The notes below the pieces were generated by a model that was given only the letters and a program-made list of their open reading frames with translations, had not been told where the DNA came from and made no database searches. Below, in pieces: positions 22,381 to 33,398 of a stretch of 64,000 bases of DNA (its first letter is position 1; each line of letters begins with the position of its first letter). The DNA lies in the NCBI GenBank assembly GCA_963854835.1, contig OY978525.1:117627018-117691017 (forward strand), written 5' to 3'. This stretch comes from Megamerina dolium (lineage: Eukaryota > Arthropoda > Insecta > Diptera > Megamerinidae). The position numbers and the translations under genes were made by a program.

Positions 22381-22990
22381 TTCGCGTAGTCCGATGGAAG
22401 TGCACCATTGTCATTGAATGAAAGCGCCTTGCAGCTTCAAATGTCGGAATATTTTTTCCCAGAGCCTGGCCGTGATGATGATAAAACCATTTTCATTTGG
22501 ATTGCAGTCTGTTGATTGTGGCAGTGATGGTTTCGTGTGACTTAATCATGCATGTTGATACAAAAGGCATATTCGTTCGGTAGTCAGTATTCTTGTGGAT
22601 ACGGTCAATGTACCAAAACAATGTTCATAAAAGGCACACCGTAAACATGAAGCTTCTATAGATGTTTTATATTGCGCACCACCGTTCTGTGGACTACTGT
22701 ACACCAAGTGTAATGATTCAATAATCAAAACGACGATCCTTCAGTGTAAATAACTTTACTCCTTTTACAATATCTGTCAAGAAAGGTGTTTGCATCGTGG
22801 AACGATACCTTAACTAATGTTGCAATTATCTTTTTCGTATTGTTCACAGCTATGCCTGTATATTAGGACTATATAATTGTTGGACGGCTTGACGCACTGA
22901 AATACCCGGTCATCGTTCGAAGTAGTAAACAATTTTCTCATCTTGATGTAATCTTAATAGATAAATCTTAATAGATTCGTGAACATCGTC
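22381..22990 (-). pseudogene. Possible heavily decayed transposase
   Basis: Composition is less AT-rich than the neighbours and the minus strand has short coding-like stretches (for instance KVIYTEGSSF and KLHVYGVPFM in one frame) separated by stops. The spacing is loosely like the catalytic core of IS630/Tc1 transposases, but no full motif is present. I would not defend a family assignment. Confidence 0.25.
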
Positions 22991-23249
22991 ATAAAATCTG
23001 TAGCAGCCGTGTTCTATTCGATAACTCGCTATTGAAAATAAATGCTAAGTCTCCTAATTAGAGTTGATTTGATTTTTATTTTATATGTAAATTTTTTAAT
23101 AGAAAAAATTCAGATTATGCAATGAAACAATTTGAGGGTCACCGTCTAGTGTCGGAATGATTTCAACTAAGAACGAAAGACCTACACCGATATAGTAAAA
23201 TTTTCAAAACTTTTTACTTTCTAAGGTGGAATTTTTTTTTCTTATGGCC

Positions 23250-23348
23250 ATATTAAATTTGCAATTTTTTGACTGACTGCTTTTAGAATAAGTAGCGACA
23301 ATACAGTAAAATTTCACGAGAAATAATTTTGTAAAATATTTTAATCCA

Positions 23349-23390
<42 letters not shown>

Positions 23391-23456
23391 AAAGCATCAT
23401 TTCGAACACGTTTTTTAAAAAGTCAGAATAAAATAGAATTTAAAAGGTCGCTAGAG
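23250..23456. mobile_element. TTAA-type MITE, family B, degraded copy with (TC)n expansion
   Basis: The right part (AGTAAAATTTCA, GTTTTTTAAAAAGTC, AGAGGG followed by TTAA at 23457-23460) matches the element at 39670-39874 in order and spacing. A 36-base (TC)n run at 23352-23387 has grown inside it. The left end is not identifiable. Confidence 0.45.
23352..23387. repeat. (TC)18 microsatellite
   Basis: Perfect run inside a degraded TTAA MITE. Confidence 0.95.
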
Positions 23457-23460
23457 GGTT

Positions 23461-24643
23461 AAAATGTTTTAGAAATTTATTCGCCGGAGAATTTCACTAT
23501 TGGTATTTTCAGACAAGATCTTCATGCAAAGAACGTAAAAGTCTACAGAAAATAAAAAAGAACATAAGATGAAGTTTGCGAATGTAAAAACTTTTGGAGA
23601 TTGTACTATATGGGACCGGGACTTACAGCCTCATTTAGAATCATTACGTCCCCATAAATACAGTGTCACTGTATTATTTAATTGACATCTCTGAAATTAT
23701 GATATAGCATCTCTGTACAGTTGAAAGAATGAAAATGAATGGAAATACCAAGTGCTTGACTCATACATATATTGAGTATTACTCTTCGCTAACTTCCACC
23801 ACGAGCTGTATCTGTATTACTACACATTTTTCAATTGCCCCATAAAGCCCCACAATGAACTTATAAATCGTTATAGATTTTAGGTTGTTATTTATTTAAT
23901 TCGTGCCAAGTATGTATCATATAATGCGAGTATATAAACAAAACAATATTGACCTAATTTGAAAAATATATGTATTCAATCATATCGATACATCAGTAAA
24001 AGCAACAATAAAAGTACTGTAATTCCCCTTGCCTTTTTTCAAAATACAGCAGTTGTTAAAAATTTGTATAGATACATAAACACATACTACTACTACTACT
24101 CGTAATGTTGCCATTCACAGGTGTAAATTGAATGCCGCCACAAATATGTATGTTACGTCTGACGATGGAATCAATCTCTACGATAAATAAGTAGATAATA
24201 ATAATTCATATCATCAGACATAAGTAAGTGCATATGTACATACATATGTACATATTATATTCATTATTCACATATATGAATGTAAGTTTATTACATTTGG
24301 ATGAATGTGTTTTGTAACAATAACGTAATTAGTACACTCAAATATCTATCGATAGGAAATTAAATTTTTAATTGATTTTGATTAATAAAAATTAATTAAA
24401 TATTTTAATCAAAAATCATATTTTATATTTATGGGATGTTATTATTGTATTGGTGATTTAAATCGAAATTTTTTCGGTCACTTCGAAGGGGGTTTACTAT
24501 CAATTGTTGGCTTGGCACAACAATAAAATGCTTTTCAGTAACAGAAGTCTCAAATAAAAATAAATATACCAAGCATGGACTGATGGTATACGAAATGACA
24601 TTTTCAATGACCACCGTAGAATGAAGCCATAACCAAAGTTGTA
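23461..24643. other. AT-rich spacer, nothing recognised
   Basis: No coding region. Contains short ACT/TAC and ATATGTAC-type simple repeats (24086-24100, 24230-24255). Confidence 0.35.
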
Positions 24644-26087
24644 TTGGGTGTGTGAATTAGTAACCGGCCTTTTACGTTACATGACGCTACGCCTAAGCAC
24701 GATATCGTACATTATTATCCGAAATGTCATTTTAAATTCATTATTCACTGGTTGTCAAAATCTGTCAAAAGTTTTCAATTTGGTTGGCCGCATCATATTT
24801 TTTTCACAATGTAACATCTTAAGAATTGACGGAAAAACCCGAATTTTCGGGAAGTTTTGTTAAGTTACATTTTTGTTGCAAAGAAAAGTGCGACTGAAAA
24901 TCATCGTTTGCTTGTGGAATTGTATGACGATAATTCTCTATTCAATACACAGTGTACGGAGTGGTTTGTGCGCTTCAAAAACAATGATTTTGATATCAAA
25001 GTCAAAAAAACGCTTTAGACAACCGAAAAAGTTTGAAGACGAGCTTTTGGAGACATTACTCAACCAAGACTCATGTCAAAAGCAAGAAGAGCTTGCAGAA
25101 TTATTGGGAAAATAGCGCTCAACCGTTGCCAAGTGTTTAAAAGCATTGGGGGGGGTTTATTCAAAAGATTGGAAATTGGTTTCCATACGATTTGAAGCCG
25201 AGAGACGTTGAAAGGCGATTTTACATATCCGAAATGTTGCTTGAAAGGCACACAAAACAAGGGATTTTTGCATCGAATGGTAACGTGTGATGAAAAATGG
25301 ATATATTATGAAAATCCCAAGTGCAAAAAAAAATCGTATGTCAAGCTTGGCCAACCAGCCGAATCGACTCCAAATATTCATGGCGCCAAGATAATGCTCT
25401 GCTTTTGAAGGGATCAGAAGGGTCAGCTCGTAACTTCGAAAAGGTCGAGCGAATGGAAGAACACGCTCCAGCTAAGAAGGTGTTACATTCGGAACCCGCT
25501 GTAGGACGACATAGAAGAGGAAGACCTAAACTCCGGTGGAAAGACCAAATACTGGAGAACCTGATGGCGCTTGGAATTTCTAACTGGCGCCAGCTAGCGA
25601 AGAATAGAGATGGCTGGCAAAGCATGTTATATTCAGCCTAAATTGATATTCGGTTGTTATGGCCCCATAAGTCAATAAGTAAGAAGGGTCAGTTGCATTA
25701 TGAGCTACTAGAACCTGGTCGAACCATTACGGGAGTGCTGTACGGACAAGAATCGATGCCGTTGAATATACAGTGGATGGGAAGTTTTTCCTCACCCGCC
25801 TTATAGCCTAGAACTGGCGCCTTTAGATCATCACTTAATGGATGACCACTTCACTTCAGTCAACGGAATCATAAAATTGGCTCGATTCGTTTTTGGCCGC
25901 CATGCCGGCGATATTCTTTTAGGTTGAAATACATAAAATGCCAAAAAAAAAAAAAAATGGAGAAATGTCATAGTTTCTGATTGACAATGGGCTTTGAATG
26001 ACATGTTTTTTACAGAATTCTTAAAAATAAATGATTTTCGAGCACCAAAAAAAAAAAAAAAAAGCCGGCTTTTAATTCACACTCATG
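24644..26087 (+). mobile_element. Mellifera-type mariner relic interrupted by a LINE
   Basis: Imperfect inverted ends (TTGGGTGTGTGAATTAG at left, the inverse of CATGAGTGTGAATTAAA at right) are flanked by TA. The interior reads as a decayed mariner transposase in broken frames: LLVELYDDNSLFN and WFVRFKNNDFD (HTH region), RQPKKFEDELLETLLNQD, then VTCDEKWIYYENPKCKKKSY with the first catalytic aspartate, GQPAEST and KYSWRQDNALLL. Sequence resumes after the LINE (25693 on) with C-terminal relics. Stops and frameshifts show it is inactive. The fragment at 44640-45380 is a relative. Confidence 0.8.
25427..25681 (+). mobile_element. RTE-like LINE, family 1, 5'-truncated copy
   Basis: An exact 11-bp target duplication AGAAGGGTCAG flanks the insert (25416-25426 and 25682-25692). 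The coding part matches the C terminus of the longer copy at 31454: RMEEHAPAKKVLHSEPA, RGRPKLRWKDQILENL, ALGISNWRQLAKNRDGWQSM. The 3' untranslated part ends GTTATGGCCCCATAAG and a TAAG-like microsatellite. The host sequence is a mariner, so the LINE arrived later. Confidence 0.9.
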
Positions 26088-26948
26088 TATATGAAATATA
26101 GGCGTGGTAATTGCAGTAACTTCAGTTAATTTCAGTAAATTGGATGATGTTAAAATTTTAATTTTATGATTGTATTTTATTTCAAATGGTTACAAATTGT
26201 ATATGACCAAAATCAATATGCAATATGCAAAAAAAAAAACGAAAATTCAAATAAAAATTATTAAGTGAAGAAATAAAAAATTAATTAATAATAAAATGAA
26301 TAAATGTAATATTGCACACTTATTATTATTATTATTATTTTTAATTTTTTTTTTTTTTTAGCAATTAATAGTCATTTCAATATGCTTATAATTTTAGCAA
26401 CTTGTCATTTTTAACCAAAAAAAAAACCAAAACCGCTTATCAATTATAAGTCGAAACGTCAGCTTATAACAAGCAACAAACATATGCATACTTGTATCGT
26501 ACATATGTGCCATTAAAACAAGTTTTCATTGAGACAGTCATCTAAGTATCATACGAGTACATGTTATAGCTGCTAATACAAATTGGCAACTAATATTAAT
26601 ACGACTATATTTTATGAACATTTATAAACCGCAATTATTTACCACACGATGTCATGCATTTCACATTTATGAGTGCTCGTGTGCCACCACCTATGCACGA
26701 TACTGTGTATTATGTTGACCACAATTGACAACATTGTCAACAAGTCTAACATATTTATATATCATTCTTCATTGACATCTACCTATACTAATTAAAAAAA
26801 AAAAAACTCTGTGTTAAACTTAAGCAAATCATATTACTGTGATTTTTCATGTTGTTCACTTGACATATTGCATAATTTAAAATTTAGAATCCATCAAGCC
26901 CATATTAACCTCTAATTAAAAACCACATAAATATCATATACAAGTATA
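26088..26948. other. AT-rich spacer, nothing recognised
   Basis: Homopolymers and a (TTA)n tract at about 26319-26338. No gene. Confidence 0.35.
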
Positions 26949-27507
26949 CATTCTGTCAAATAAGTACCCGGAAATTATCATTTTTAATTTTCCCTCTGAG
27001 AATATTTCAAAAAAATTTTTTTTCCCAGGTTGGCACAACTATCAGCCACTATTCTGTGAATTTTTATTGCTATATGTCATTTAGTTTGGTTACGGCGTCA
27101 TTAGGAACAAGTCAACCTTTTGTGTGCGTTGCGATTTCTTCTCGCCCCTCTTTGAACGATTTATACCAATCGTAAACTTGAGTTTAAGACATGGTTGAAT
27201 CACCAAATGTTTTTTTTTTTCAATATTTCCAACGTTTTGGCACAAGAAATTTCGTTTGAAACACACAAAAATTTCACACAAACTCTTTGTTCGATATTTT
27301 TATCCATAGTAAAAATCGCAACGCACACAAAAGGTTGACTTGTTCCTAATGACGCCGTAACCAAACTAAATGACACATAGCAATAAAAATTCACAGAATA
27401 GTGGCTGACAGTTGTGCCAACTTGGGAAAAAATTTTTTTTGAAATATTCTCAGAGGGAAAATTAAAAATGAGAATTTCCGATTTCCGGGTACTTATTTGA
27501 CAGAATG
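26949..27507 (-). mobile_element. Fold-back mariner derivative with two 5' ends
   Basis: Both ends carry the same roughly 180-bp mariner 5' region in inverted orientation (CATTCTGTCAAATAAGTACC at the left; its inverse at the right), flanked by TA. The middle still encodes, on the minus strand, the transposase start MDKNIEQRVCVKF, FCVSN-like and KTLEILKKK relics. The true 3' end is missing and has been replaced by a second 5' end, with a junction near 27133. This gives a hairpin-forming, non-coding derivative of the family at 47347-48638. Confidence 0.8.
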
Positions 27508-28930
27508 TAAATATATTATGTATTGGACATATGTGGATGGTAAAAGTGCATTTAATTAAATTGTGCATTTAAGCATTTGTAAATTGAGTGACTTACATAT
27601 ATATATATATATATATATGTAAATGTATATAAACATGTATACAAATGTAGACCACAAAGTGATTAATATTGCGCTGGCGCAATTAGATCACCATTTATGG
27701 TCAAATGGCTTTGCAATGTGTGGTGTTGCGTCAAGTGCGTCAATTTTAATGTGTCTCGTGTCTCGTATTACAATATTGATCGAAGGCGTTCTTATAACTA
27801 ATGCATGTATGCATATACAACAGAAATGCATTAAATTATTATGTGCAAATACGATTGCGTACATGTATGTATTAATAATGATTGCAATAAATCATAGAAT
27901 TCAACTAATTTTTTCTATTTCTAATCATAATATTTACATTTAACATAAATGTTTAATAATTTATTTAATTCTTTTTTAGATTATATATTATACACATAAT
28001 ATTGTAGTAGGTTTAAATATTTATTTGTGTAAGAAATTCATTAGAAATTCAACTTAATGGGGGGAATAGGGTTAATTCGTGTAAAAAAAAAAGACACATT
28101 TTTGTGATTTTTTTTTTTTTTTTTTGTATGAAACAGTTAAAATCTATTTATTAAAACTAAAGGTACATTATAGTACCTAACATTTGAAGAATATTGTGTA
28201 AAATTTTCATGGTGAAATATTAAAAAATACGGCAATGGTGGGAATTATTCTGGAGCGTCTCGGAAAAAACTTGAATTGTGATGTACGCCATAAATCGGTG
28301 CTGGGTCATCGGAAATCAAAAAAATCAATATTATATCGTTAGATAATCGCTTTGCTAAGGTAATGCTGGGAGGGGGGTTTTTCGAAATTTCTATTTTTCA
28401 CTTTTTGGGAACACTTGGGAAGGAAAATCGGTTAATTTATTATTGTAAAATGAAAAATATTAAGAAATTTGAAAAAAAAACTTTCGCAAATTATGTACAG
28501 AAATAGTGTTCAAAATTTCAAAATAATCGGTGTAGTAGTTTTCAAGTTACGAGGGACACCGGCTTTGATAATGTGAGTTCTGGGAAAAACGTTTTAAAGT
28601 TTTAAACACTAAGAAATTTCGGATGAAACGCTTATAAGCGACAGGTATAAAAATAGTCATAACTTCATCAATTTAGCTCCGATTTTGTATTTTGCAGAAA
28701 TTATTTCTCTATTTTTTTTATAAAAATTCTATAAAAATTCTTCACACACAATTTATTTATTTAAGCTACTACCAAGTGATTCGTAGAAAGAATCGATTAA
28801 CACAGATCATAAAACAAGGTGGCGCAATTGTCTGTTCGCAATAATTTTATTCAGTCTATTAAACGTTAATCATACATTTTTTTTGAGCTGACATGAGACT
28901 ACATATAAAAACGATAAATAAATATGTGGC
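27508..28930. other. AT-rich non-coding stretch
   Basis: (AT)n at 27597-27618. From about 28060 to 28900 the sequence has the style of a dispersed repeat (for example ATCGGTGTAGTAGTTTTCAA near 28530, loosely like TCGATGTAGTGGTTACCGAG at 1254), but no inverted ends were found. No gene. Confidence 0.35.
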
Positions 28931-29350
28931 ACATATAGGATCTCGAAGGGAACTTTGGTCGAGCTACCCTTCCAGTACATACTGGAAATGGTTTTGTTAG
29001 GTGATAGTTAACAATACGGTAATGATTCTGTAGATGTTCTTCGTTAGATTCATACAGTCCTCGTTTAAGTTGTATGCCCCTAGCGCTAATTTGGAGTGTG
29101 ATAACTCCAGTATGTTTGCCCAGTATAATCTTCTTTGTCTATCCTCTTCTTCCCGATCCTAATCCCACAGAATGGTTCGGGCCCTACAAATGGAGTTGAT
29201 GCTCCTTTCTTGGCAAGCTTATCTGCCATTTCATTTCCATTGATTCCTATATGCCCCGGAACCCATAGAATCCACACCTGATTGAGTTGTCCTAGGATTT
29301 TCAGTTCTTCAATGCACTCCGCCACCAGTTTTGATGTAACTTGGTGAGGT
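28930..29350 (-). pseudogene. RNase H relic of a second LINE
   Basis: The frame 29086-29325 on the minus strand has VWILWVPGHIGINGNEMADK and KGASTPFVGPEPFCGI, the last conserved block of the LINE RNase H domain (the xPGHxGxxGNExAD pattern). It is diverged from the relic at 9790-10725. Neither the catalytic TDGS block nor reverse transcriptase is present. The TTAA MITE at 29363 abuts it. Confidence 0.75.
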
Positions 29351-29362
29351 TTGAATGCTTAA

Positions 29363-30075
29363 GGGGGTCCACCTGTGTAAAATTTTCGAAAAATCGATTT
29401 TTTTTTTTTTACATTTTTCGCATCTTTAACGAGATCTTCTACAGGATGAGGAAGGGAAAGTTTATGGTCCTGGTATTGCAGATTAAATGTGAGTCTATAA
29501 TACAAAGTTTTGTTGTGTTTCCAAACTTTGAAAGCGTTTTTCTTGAAACCATATTTTTGAATTTTGTGGGCAGGATTAAAAAAAATCTACTTAACCGATT
29601 GACTTGAAATTTTGACAGACTCATCAATACAGATAACTGAAGGTACCCACGTAGCGGTTTTTCGAATATTTTTTTTTTTCTTTTTCAATTTTACAGCAGT
29701 TTTTATATCGAAAAAAGGCATAATTTTTATAAAAACAACTGCCATTTCTTCAATTTTTAAAATTTCGTCAAAATCCTACGTCAGTACCTCAACGATATAA
29801 ACAGAAATAAGATTTTTTTTTTAATTTTTGCGTTTTAGATAACTGGTTCGAGCAGAATCTTGCCCACAATTTCGGTATTTCATTTTGAAGGGGTCACTTT
29901 GAACGCCCTTAATGAGTACAAGACTTCGGATTACACTATTGGAAAAATTTACTATTGAAATATAAGCACAAACCTTCAAAATAACGGAAAACTTATTCTT
30001 ATTTTCGAATTAGTTCTCCTAACGAAAATTTCCGAAAAAGCGTTCGAAATACCGCGCTCACATAGGTGGACCCCC
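29363..30075. mobile_element. TTAA-flanked MITE, family A (713 bp)
   Basis: The ends GGGGGTCCACCTGTG (29363) and the inverse of GGGGGTCCACCTATG (ending 30075) form 15-bp inverted repeats with one mismatch. TTAA lies immediately outside both (29359-29362 and 30076-30079). TTAA is the target duplication of piggyBac elements, so I infer piggyBac mobilisation. The interior is non-coding. Confidence 0.75.
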
Positions 30076-30079
30076 TTAA

Positions 30080-30875
30080 TATCGAAAGACTAAATAGTAA
30101 TATTAAACTGAAAATTCTTCTTAGTAATTTGAAACACTTTAAGAAGAAAAATATCAATGCTATGTAGAAAAGAAATAAATATGTATGAATAATAGATATT
30201 GTTAATCTTTATAAAATTGCTAGAAAAAAGTATTTTGTAGCATAAAGTTATCACATTTCAAATATATAATATTTACAACTGCTATCCTTATAAGATATAC
30301 AAATGCAATTTAAAGAGCGAAAAAAAATTGAATATAATCATATTTTATGCTTGCTCTTGCATATATTATTATATATATGGCTTACATACATTTGACAATG
30401 CTGATGACTTCATCAGCTCAGTTGTATGATGCGGTTCGCCTATTTAGAGAATAGAGTATTTCATATGAAAACAATGGCAACAACAATAAATATTATGCAA
30501 AATGCTGAGATACGAGTATGACAATATGCCTGTCCAATGCAACGTCAAATGTTTTTTATATGCACATACGAGTACAAGTATGACTTCATCACATTTGTGC
30601 ATAATTTTCTAAGATCATTCTATGGTTATGGTTACAACACAATTTTATTATTATTCCTCATTCCACTTCGTCCTCTGTTGGAATAATTTTGCATAACTTG
30701 CACAAAAATTGCTTACACCATTCAGATGGTCTACTATAGGCAAATGTATTATATTGTTGTTGTACATATGAATATACATATTTAGAAAAGGAATAAAATA
30801 AATCTTTTATTGTGCTCCTACTGTGCATCTGTTTATAAGGAACCAAAGAAAAACAAGTACTTGATTCATGTTGTA

Positions 30876-30927
<52 letters not shown>

Positions 30928-31084
30928 ATGTTCACACAACAACAATAGATCTTCATGTTTTTTTCTACATTAGACAAGAAGAAGAAGAAGAAGCAAAAGA
31001 AGATGATATGCATTGAAAGCATTTCGAAAAGCGAGCTGTTATAATTTTATTACAAAAATGCGCTTGTAAATCTACATACTTACA
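30080..31084. other. AT-rich spacer with (CA)n
   Basis: Mostly featureless AT-rich DNA. A (CA)23 microsatellite is at 30879-30924, followed by a GAA/AGA-rich patch at 30975-31000. Open frames across the CA repeat are composition artefacts. Confidence 0.4.
30879..30924. repeat. (AC)23 microsatellite
   Basis: Perfect AC run. Confidence 0.95.
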
Positions 31085-33340
31085 ATCACCGCAGCGTTGC
31101 CAAACGCTATGGTGATGGACGAAAAATAAAACAGCAACATCACCTGAAATGGTTCGGAAAGTGAAGGCACAACTTGAACGAAATCCACATCGTAGTGGTA
31201 ATCGAATGGCCAAAGAACTGAAATTATTCCAGCGACTCATCCGACGCATAAACCAAAATGAGCTCTACGTAAAGCCTTACAAGTTCCAAAAGGCACACGA
31301 TCTTACACCAAAGCAACAAAAAGTTAAACTCGAAAGAGCAAAGGAGTTGTTACGCTTACACGAACGTTGGGAATTTCCAAACATTGTGTCCTCTGATGAA
31401 AAATATTTCCCTATTGAGCAGTTCACAAAATGATCGTGTTTACTTTACTGAATACTTACTTACTTATGTGGCCATAACAACCGAATATCGATTTAGGCCG
31501 AAAATAACATGCTTCGCCAGCCATCTCTGTTCTTCGCTAGCTGGCGCCAGTTAGAAATTCCAAGTGCCGTCAGGTTCTCCAGTACTTGGTCTTTCCACCG
31601 GAGGTTTGGTCTTCCTCTTCTGCGTCGTCCTCCAGCGGGTTCCGAATATAACACCTTCTTAGCTGGAGCGTGTTCTTCCATTCGCTCGACATGACCTAGC
31701 CAGCGCAGCCGCTGGATTTTGATGCGCTTTACTATGGCAATATCGGCATATAGCTCGTACAGCTCATGGTTGTACCTTATTCGGTACTCGCCACCAACGC
31801 AAATAGGTCCAAAGATACTGCGTAGGACCTTTCTCTCGAAAACTCCAAGCATTCGCTCATCCGAGATGGAAATTGTCCAGGCTTCAGCGCCATATGTTAG
31901 GACAGGCATGATGAGAGACTTGTAGAGTGTAGTTTTCGTTCTTCGAGAGAGGGCTCGACTTCTCAATTGCTTACTCAGCCCAAAGTAACACCTGTTAGCA
32001 AGAGTTATCCTACGCATGATCTCCAAGCTGACGTCATTACTGCTGTTAATGCTGGTTCCAAGATAGACAAAGTCCCTTACTACTTCAAAAGCGTAGTTGT
32101 CAACAGTGACGTGCTGTCCAAGACGCCGGGACTCTTTGTTTGTTGACACTAGATACTTCGTCTTGCCCTCGTTCACCGTGAGACCCATCCGACGCGACTC
32201 TCTTTCCAACTCTGAGAATGCTGCACTGACTGCTCGCGTGTTCATGCCGATTATGTCAATATCGTCGGCATACGCTAACAGCATGACACTTTTGTTGAAG
32301 ATAGTGCCATTATGTCGTAGATCAGCAGCTCGTATTATTTTCTCCATAATAAGATTGAAGAAGTCGCACGATAACGAATCACCTTGTCTGAAACCCCGTT
32401 CGGTATTAAACGGTGCGGAGAGGTCCTTCCCAATTTTCACTGCACAACGAGAGTTATGCAGTGTCATTCTACAAAGTCGAATGAGCTTTGCAGGAATACC
32501 GAACTCAGACATTGTTGCGTAGAGGTAATCCCTTACCGGACTGTCGAAAGCGGCTTTATAATCAACAAATAGGTGGTGTGTGTCGATCTGTTTTTCTTGG
32601 GTCTTCTCCAGGATTTGGCGCAGTGTGAAAATCTGGTCGATGGTGGATTTACCAGGTCTGAAGCCACACTGATAAGGTCCAATCAGGTTGCTGAGCATAG
32701 GCTTCAACCTTTCACACAGTACGCTCGTACTGAATGTACTTCCAAAAATTTGACACTTCGAATGATCACCTGAAGTAATTTTCCATCGCAAGTAATGGCA
32801 TAGGCAGCTATGACCGCCGATGGACGCTCTCCAATCGTTTTCATCGAGTCTGGTGTCAAAGTCAATGCGACTTATTATAGGGAAAATATTTTGGAAGTTG
32901 CTTTAGAGCTGTGGGCACGCAAACATTTCGAACGTCGACCATGGACGTTCCAACAAGACTCGACACCGTCTCATAAAGCTCGTGTGAACCAAGAATGGTT
33001 AAGAAATCATGTTTCACACGCCAGATACAAATCCGATGGACTATTCCATCTGGGCAATTTTGGAGAACAAGGTTAGGTCTCAAAAATATGCCAATATGGA
33101 TGCGCTGAAGAAAGCCATTGTTCGGGAATAGGCTAAAATACCGAAAGATCACGTTCGTGAAGCATGCAACTCATTTTTTTTCACCGTTTGAAGGCCAGAA
33201 TCAAGGCAACAGGTGGTCGTATCGAGCTAGAGTGAATGGATTTTGAAATTTTGATAATTTCTACAATTTTTGTAATTTAAATCAATAAAAAATAATTTCA
33301 CACAAAGAAGATATGGTCGCTTGAATAGGTAACACACTTC
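31085..33340 (+). mobile_element. DD37D (maT-type) transposon, interrupted by a LINE
   Basis: Transposase relic in two parts, split at 31454-32727 by a LINE. The left part (31149-31433) has MVRKVKAQLERNPHRSGNRM, YKFQKAHDLTPKQQKVKLER and SDEKYF with the first aspartate. The right part (32810-33075) has TADGRSP, ENILEVALELWARKHF and FQQDSTPSHKARVNQEWL with the second aspartate, and ends with a GGTAACAC terminus. The 5' end is missing and several frameshifts exist. The same family is at 51826-53054. DD37D spacing is inferred from the combined copies. Confidence 0.8.
31454..32727 (-). mobile_element. RTE-like LINE, family 1, longest copy (reverse transcriptase)
   Basis: A 5'-truncated non-LTR retrotransposon inserted into a DD37D element with target duplication TACTGAAT (31446-31453 and 32728-32735). 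One open frame (stop at 31493-31495) is intact over about 410 codons to the truncation point. It has reverse transcriptase motifs CGFRPGKSTIDQIFTLRQI, FVDYKAAFDS, FRQGDSLSCDFFN and the catalytic LLAYADDIDI, then DFVYLGTSI, a GAEAWT block and C-terminal RGRPNLRWKDQVLENL. The 3' end is a TAAG microsatellite. The intact frame suggests a recent insertion. Sister copies are at 25427 and 59567. Confidence 0.92.
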
Positions 33341-33398
33341 AGTCGTCTAACCCTGTACTTATGTTATGTTGATGGTACTCAAAGAATGTGGCAGTTAA

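Noticed and set aside
30658..31022. Open frames across the AC repeat (poly Thr-His or Cys-Val)
   Set aside because: Created by a dinucleotide microsatellite, with no conserved sequence on either side.
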